8,736 bases of DNA from Bacteroidales bacterium UBA3742 (GTDB taxonomy: Bacteria; Bacteroidota; Bacteroidia; Bacteroidales; Paludibacteraceae): assembly GCA_002371785.1 (NCBI GenBank), contig DFGU01000059.1, forward strand, positions 1 through 8,736, written 5' to 3'. Below are positions 6,601-8,736 of this stretch, in pieces. The translations under genes were made by a program, and so were the position numbers. How positions within the stretch are numbered: the first letter of the stretch is position 1; each line of letters opens with the position of its first letter. The notes beneath the pieces are model-generated. The model had not been told where the DNA came from. It ran no database searches and saw nothing but the letters and a program-made list of their open reading frames with translations.

Positions 6601-7355
6601 GACAGACCCTCACCTGGAAGGGCAACGTCTATCCTACGACGCCTTACCTCGGCATCGATACCTTCACCGTGGCGCTCGATACGCTCATCCTGACTATCAA
6701 CCCCGTACCAGCGCTCACGCTCGGCACGGTGGATCGCGTCTGCGACGATGCTACCGATATCCATATCCCCTTCACGATCACGCGTGGCAATCCCGATACC
6801 TATGATGTAGAAGTAGGTGGTACCCACTATGTTGGCACAGCTGTCGGATCGGATATCGTCTTCACCCCCTCCCCGATGACCCCAGGTGATTATACTGCAA
6901 CCGTTACCGTTAGCCAGGCCGGCTCTCCCTGCGAGACCGTCGTCTCTGCCACCTATTCCATCGCCCTCTCCGGCCATATGTATAGCAAGTGGACCGACCT
7001 GCTCTTTATCGACAACTCCTCGCATAGCTACGTGGCTTACCAGTGGTATGCCGATGGCGCCGAACTGTCCGGCGAGACCCGTCAGTACCTCTATCTGCCC
7101 GATACCGGTATGCCCGGCACATACTATTGCCGACTCACTACCGCCGCGGGAGATATTCTCTATACGTGCGCACAGGCCTTCTCGGATGTTCCGGCAAGCC
7201 GTAACGAGAACGATGGTCCCGCTGTTTCCGCACCGGCTCGTCTCTACGACATGATGGGACGCCCGCTGCAGTCGCAACCGGCCGAGGGATTCTATATCCT
7301 TGTCGAGGAGGTCAATGGTCAGCAGCAAACCCGCAAGATCATCGTGCATGAGTAA
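3633..7355 (+). CDS. Large multidomain secreted surface protein with T9SS-like C-terminal region
   Basis: This 1240-residue protein has a signal peptide (1-19, cleavage probably LSA|R). Residues about 20-125 resemble a starch-binding-like beta-module, with FIWKKDGAKLFLYFFQS and NWNDKWNQTCDI. At about 450-660 lies a jelly-roll, carbohydrate-binding-like domain (LISNGNYED, GNNFALIDA, LKKGTTYVLSFWAANINNYG, GNDFGLDDIQFH). Around it I see four divergent copies of a beta-sandwich module of about 80-95 residues (about 268-361, 694-778, 796-872, 893-976) sharing a GVPA-type turn and a late Cys. Residues 982-1112 hold two Bacteroidales surface modules (TLCEGQTLTWKG; VCDDATDIHIPFTITRG), followed by an Ig-like domain with YQWYADGAEL (1113-1181). 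The end, ARLYDMMGR to KIIVHE (1202-1240), resembles the last half of a type A T9SS sorting domain. It is probably a surface adhesin or glycan binder; no catalytic motif was found. The stop overlaps the RNase H start. Confidence 0.85.
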   Translation: MKRNILTILLMTLALHLSARMYVPGEDIYVNTNQTAFNVSGSNFIWKKDGAKLFLYFFQSTAPANSEWVQLSPIWSTSDIYTAQLAGTHSWYDRVIVVRKSPTGTAGNWNDKWNQTCDIMIPDNESNYLDNFDCNASDQWKTYAPAAIYIGTSASQEVADTIHICPSALGHIIALHPKLNSDTTAYLYDQVKAHAWYQSTDGGDTWTALDTKAGSLAPRPADDGLTKTLFTTLPAAIPLVGIDYYLYSSIPAGRRLVHIVADAPKCVLDCEITAFETAISAVNADDNTYTLDGMVAFGEPNGSLVISCDGKDTIIVNPVSPQAFSLRGVPAAKQSGVKTMAYAYFMGAPDACLDSIEVDVPDATQTVQHYQVDSLTGRDIYLDAHDADPANDFVWIVVDNKTGFRTEYTPTNTPGLTQTFHIDPFLVDDSVTIIYKEYYPVTGTMSNLISNGNYEDETVDYGAYGQVSKISDYNFWGIFPQTATAAVNFYSDTLAGGTNPDKLDENGFAVVRNSSKFYYTYADMTAREGNNFALIDAKAGEEGANKRAWFASTATNPNLKLKKGTTYVLSFWAANINNYGEMDNAARFVFRIRNNTTGRYTDSRVLDLSKNEFRNNLWHQCSQIFTADEDCDDVTISVVNLNNRPLTIGNDFGLDDIQFHPISSVSLIVKSYQEFQVYAHEPKVDAFTALVVPIDCDGAPNYTVKMHVEYQNPDGDLTIHDKTTDTYYTYTLPPVSYDTKAVLDTPIVVSGLVPANHEWEAYFQNWPTAKRTFTTTAPTIPTSDTLNFYFTPVVCGMIKTAVNFDLAYTNQQGNLTFWVDDLSPQIALYSIAQTTPDTLRALSFPGVPADGRDDHVLHVSFDGPNSCIKSYPLATAPYTPTITSVVLSGVPEEVQCSVTEYDVTIDVTTPYDATGRQIVLTYTDIGPVSDTIIATGTSTRVVRTFHNINGMVQTIMAAYAATPGCVVMSDAFYPPTRLSCERLDTTLCEGQTLTWKGNVYPTTPYLGIDTFTVALDTLILTINPVPALTLGTVDRVCDDATDIHIPFTITRGNPDTYDVEVGGTHYVGTAVGSDIVFTPSPMTPGDYTATVTVSQAGSPCETVVSATYSIALSGHMYSKWTDLLFIDNSSHSYVAYQWYADGAELSGETRQYLYLPDTGMPGTYYCRLTTAAGDILYTCAQAFSDVPASRNENDGPAVSAPARLYDMMGRPLQSQPAEGFYILVEEVNGQQQTRKIIVHE

Positions 7356-7995
7356 GAAACGCGCAGCATATTATGTCGTCTGGCAAGGCCGTACCCCGGG
7401 AATCTACGATTCCTGGGAGGCCTGCGAGGCGCAGGTCAAGGGAGCTGATGGCGCCCGTTACAAAGGTTTCGCTACACTTCCCGAGGCCCAGCAGGCCTTC
7501 GCCGCCTCCCCCGACGACTATATCCAGCGTAAACCGAAGGAGGAAAATCCGAAATCTGAAATCATAAATCAAAAATCAGAAATCACAAATCCTCTCCTCC
7601 CCGCCTTGGCGGTCGATGCCGCCTGCTCCGGCAATCCGGGGCTGATGGAGTTCCGGGGCGTGGTGGCCGATACCGGCACCGAGGTCTTCCATCGCGGTCC
7701 GTACCCCGCCGGCACTAACAATATCGGTGAGTTCCTCGCTCTTGTGCTCGGCCTCGCCTATCTCAAGAAACATAACCTGCCGTGGAATCTCTATTCCGAT
7801 AGCCGCACCGCGCTTGCATGGCTGCGCAAGGGGCATGCCGAGACTAAGCTCGTCTGCACTGCCGAGAACCAAGAACTCTTCCTCATGCTGCGCAAGGCCG
7901 AGCAGTGGCTCCACGACAATACTTGGACCACCACCGTCCTCAAGTGGGATACCGAGCATTGGGGAGAAATACCCGCCGACTTTGGCCGTAAGTGA
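7348..7995 (+). CDS. rnhA: Ribonuclease H with N-terminal viroplasmin domain
   Basis: This 215-residue cytoplasmic enzyme cuts the RNA strand of RNA-DNA hybrids. The N-terminal viroplasmin-type hybrid-binding domain spans about 5-53 (YYVVWQGRTPGIYDSW, YKGFATLPEAQQAF). The RNase H fold spans about 86-215, with likely acidic catalytic residues Asp90 (AVDAACSGNPG), Glu128 (NNIGEFLAL), Asp151 (LYSDSRTALAWL) and Asp211 (WGEIPADFGRK). Residues about 66-81 form a linker encoded by a seven-unit heptamer repeat. The start at 7348 is chosen because MSKKRAAYYVVW is the normal family start; an in-frame ATG at 7300 would add 16 residues unlike the family and extend the overlap. The chosen ATG overlaps the upstream stop in ATGAGTAA (7348-7355), implying coupled translation. 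The gene may be named rnhA or rnhB-like in different annotations; the type I-like fold with viroplasmin domain is clear. Confidence 0.93.
   Translation: MSKKRAAYYVVWQGRTPGIYDSWEACEAQVKGADGARYKGFATLPEAQQAFAASPDDYIQRKPKEENPKSEIINQKSEITNPLLPALAVDAACSGNPGLMEFRGVVADTGTEVFHRGPYPAGTNNIGEFLALVLGLAYLKKHNLPWNLYSDSRTALAWLRKGHAETKLVCTAENQELFLMLRKAEQWLHDNTWTTTVLKWDTEHWGEIPADFGRK
7544..7592 (+). repeat. Seven-unit heptamer repeat inside the RNase H gene (AAATC core)
   Basis: Seven consecutive 7-nt units with consensus NAAATCN (most often NAAATCA) fill exactly 49 nt, every unit keeping the AAATC core. Because 3 units equal 21 nt, the translation has a 7-residue periodicity: KSEIINQ followed by KSEITNP. The tract lies between the viroplasmin and RNase H domains and encodes most of the linker. 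Both other forward frames contain stops in it (TGA 7557-7559, TAA 7565-7567). The core is the same as in the tract at 1891-1926. Confidence 0.85.
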
Positions 7996-8124
7996 GATTT
8001 GCAAACCTAAATTGGCAAAACTACGAATATATTTCCATATATCGCGAAAAAATCGTAACTTTGCAGTCGGTTTTGAAAACAATGATATAACTATAATAAC
8101 AATTATTTAATTTTTTTTACAATT
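7996..8124 (+). other. AT-rich intergenic region and leader of gap
   Basis: This 129-nt gap is much richer in A and T than its surroundings. It holds the likely gap promoter (8056-8063) and, downstream, an untranslated leader of about 55 nt with an 8-T run (8111-8118) and a repeated ACAATTAT (8099-8106 and 8119-8126), the second copy overlapping the start codon. An imperfect AT-rich hairpin is possible at 8024-8044 (CGA-TATAT pairing with ATATA-TCG, one bulged A, loop TTCC). It lacks a following T-run, so I do not call a terminator for rnhA. None of the 7-8 nt repeat units found at the other junctions occurs here. Confidence 0.6.
8032..8063 (+). promoter_or_regulatory. Probable Bacteroidota sigma-A promoter of gap
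   Basis: TAACTTTG at 8056-8063 is a perfect match to the Bacteroidota -7 consensus TAnnTTTG. The -33 position is weak: TTTC at 8032-8035, 20 nt upstream, is the best candidate for the TTTG-like element. Transcription would begin near 8068-8072, leaving a leader of about 55 nt before the ATG at 8125. A strong independent promoter fits the high expression expected of this glycolytic gene. Confidence 0.65.
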
Positions 8125-8736
8125 ATGACAAAAGTAGCAATTAACGGCTTTGGCCGTATTGGTCGTCTGGCTTTCCGTCAGATGTTCGAAGCTGAGGGTT
8201 ATGAAGTAGTTGCAATCAACGACTTGACCAGCCCGAAGATGTTGGCTCACCTCCTTAAGTACGACACCGCTCAGGGTGGTTTCGCAGGCAAGTTCGGTGA
8301 GGGCAAGCACACTGTAGCTTACAAGGACGCTGTGCTCGCAGAGGACGGTAAGACCGTTGTAACTCCGGGTTCGATCACGGTTGACGGCAAGGAGATCACC
8401 ATCTACGCTAAGCCGAACGCAGCTGAGCTGCCTTGGGGCGAGCTGGGCATCGACGTAGTGCTCGAGTGTACCGGTTTCTATACCAGCAAGGCTAAAGCTT
8501 CTGCACATATCGATGCAGGTGCTAAGAAAGTTGTTATCTCTGCTCCCGCAGGCAACGATCTGCCCACCATCGTTTACAACGTTAACCACAAGACTCTGAC
8601 TCCGGCTGACACCGTTATCTCCGCAGCTTCGTGTACCACCAACTGCCTCGCTCCGATGGCAGCTGCTCTCCACGCATATGCTCCGATCCAGAGCGGTATC
8701 ATGTCCACCATCCACGCTTACACCGGCGACCAGATG
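8125..8736 (+). CDS. gap: Glyceraldehyde-3-phosphate dehydrogenase, type I (3' end outside window)
   Basis: The first 204 codons of a type I GAPDH are present. The tetrameric cytoplasmic enzyme converts glyceraldehyde 3-phosphate, NAD+ and phosphate to 1,3-bisphosphoglycerate in glycolysis and the reverse in gluconeogenesis. The NAD-binding glycine motif INGFGRIGR lies at residues 6-14. Asp33 in AINDL sits where NAD-preferring enzymes hold the ribose hydroxyls. The catalytic loop SAASCTTNCLAPM has nucleophile Cys170, and His197 of STIHAYTGDQ is the general base. The start is the only sensible ATG, with MTKVAINGFGR typical of the family. Codon use differs from the upstream genes, with many GCT, GCA, GTA and AAG codons and few rare ones, as in highly expressed genes. 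It has its own promoter and an AT-rich leader without a Shine-Dalgarno sequence. The missing part should hold about 130 further residues. Confidence 0.97.
   Translation, partial: MTKVAINGFGRIGRLAFRQMFEAEGYEVVAINDLTSPKMLAHLLKYDTAQGGFAGKFGEGKHTVAYKDAVLAEDGKTVVTPGSITVDGKEITIYAKPNAAELPWGELGIDVVLECTGFYTSKAKASAHIDAGAKKVVISAPAGNDLPTIVYNVNHKTLTPADTVISAASCTTNCLAPMAAALHAYAPIQSGIMSTIHAYTGDQM

Noticed and set aside
7300..7347. Upstream in-frame ATG for RNase H, adding 16 residues.
   Set aside because: The added residues do not resemble the family, the overlap with the upstream gene would grow to 56 nt, and MSKKRAAYYVVW from 7348 is the standard N-terminus.
4695..7349. An 884-codon open frame on the - strand, opposite the large surface protein gene.
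   Set aside because: It is exactly antisense to a well-supported gene with recognisable domains, its translation has no family motifs and an odd composition rich in Gly, Arg, Ile and Val. Strong codon bias on the + strand (few TTA, CTA or TCA triplets in that register) explains the lack of stops.
7544..7592. CRISPR-like array.
   Set aside because: Units are 7 nt with no spacers and no cas genes; this is a short tandem repeat.
8024..8044. Hairpin as a transcription terminator for the RNase H gene.
   Set aside because: The stem is short, AT-rich and bulged, and no T-run follows on the + strand; it may just reflect AT-rich promoter DNA.
8107..8715. A 202-codon open frame on the - strand opposite gap.
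   Set aside because: gap is certain from its catalytic motifs; the opposite frame is a by-product of its restricted codon use.

Overview
The window looks like chromosomal DNA from a Bacteroidota member, most likely order Bacteroidales. The evidence is a secreted protein built from Bacteroidales-type surface modules with a type IX secretion (T9SS)-like C-terminus, a viroplasmin-type RNase H ending in PADFGRK, a TAnnTTTG-type promoter before gap, and A-rich rather than Shine-Dalgarno leaders at most starts. All recognised genes are on the + strand. Species cannot be named from sequence alone.

Layout. 1-263 is the 3' end of rfbC (rmlC) and 296-1150 is rfbD (rmlD), the last two enzymes of dTDP-L-rhamnose synthesis. 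A DUF2461 family protein follows (1183-1893), then tRNA-Arg(CCT) (1930-2001). Next come two exported envelope proteins in tandem: an OmpA-family outer-membrane protein (2037-3620) and a 1240-residue multidomain surface protein (3633-7355). A ribonuclease H (7348-7995) overlaps the end of the large gene by 8 nt. After a promoter-bearing AT-rich gap, the highly expressed type I glyceraldehyde-3-phosphate dehydrogenase gene begins (8125) and runs off the window.

How the genes fit together. rfbC-rfbD supply activated rhamnose for surface polysaccharide. The OmpA protein (beta-barrel plus peptidoglycan-binding domain) and the large secreted protein are 12 nt apart, with the only clear Shine-Dalgarno-like sequence in the window between them. 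They are probably co-expressed and may act together at the cell surface; this is inference. DUF2461, the tRNA, RNase H and gap are housekeeping neighbours with no evident link to that pair.

The most unusual feature is a set of four short tandem-repeat tracts with 7-8 nt units around an AAATG or AAATC core. Three sit at gene ends and begin with the upstream TAA stop codon. Two of those run directly into, and supply, the ATG of the next gene. The fourth (7544-7592, seven heptamers) lies in frame inside the RNase H gene and encodes its interdomain linker. I know no named repeat family for these. No CRISPR array, insertion sequence, phage gene or defence system was seen, and no stretch over 300 nt lacks a gene.
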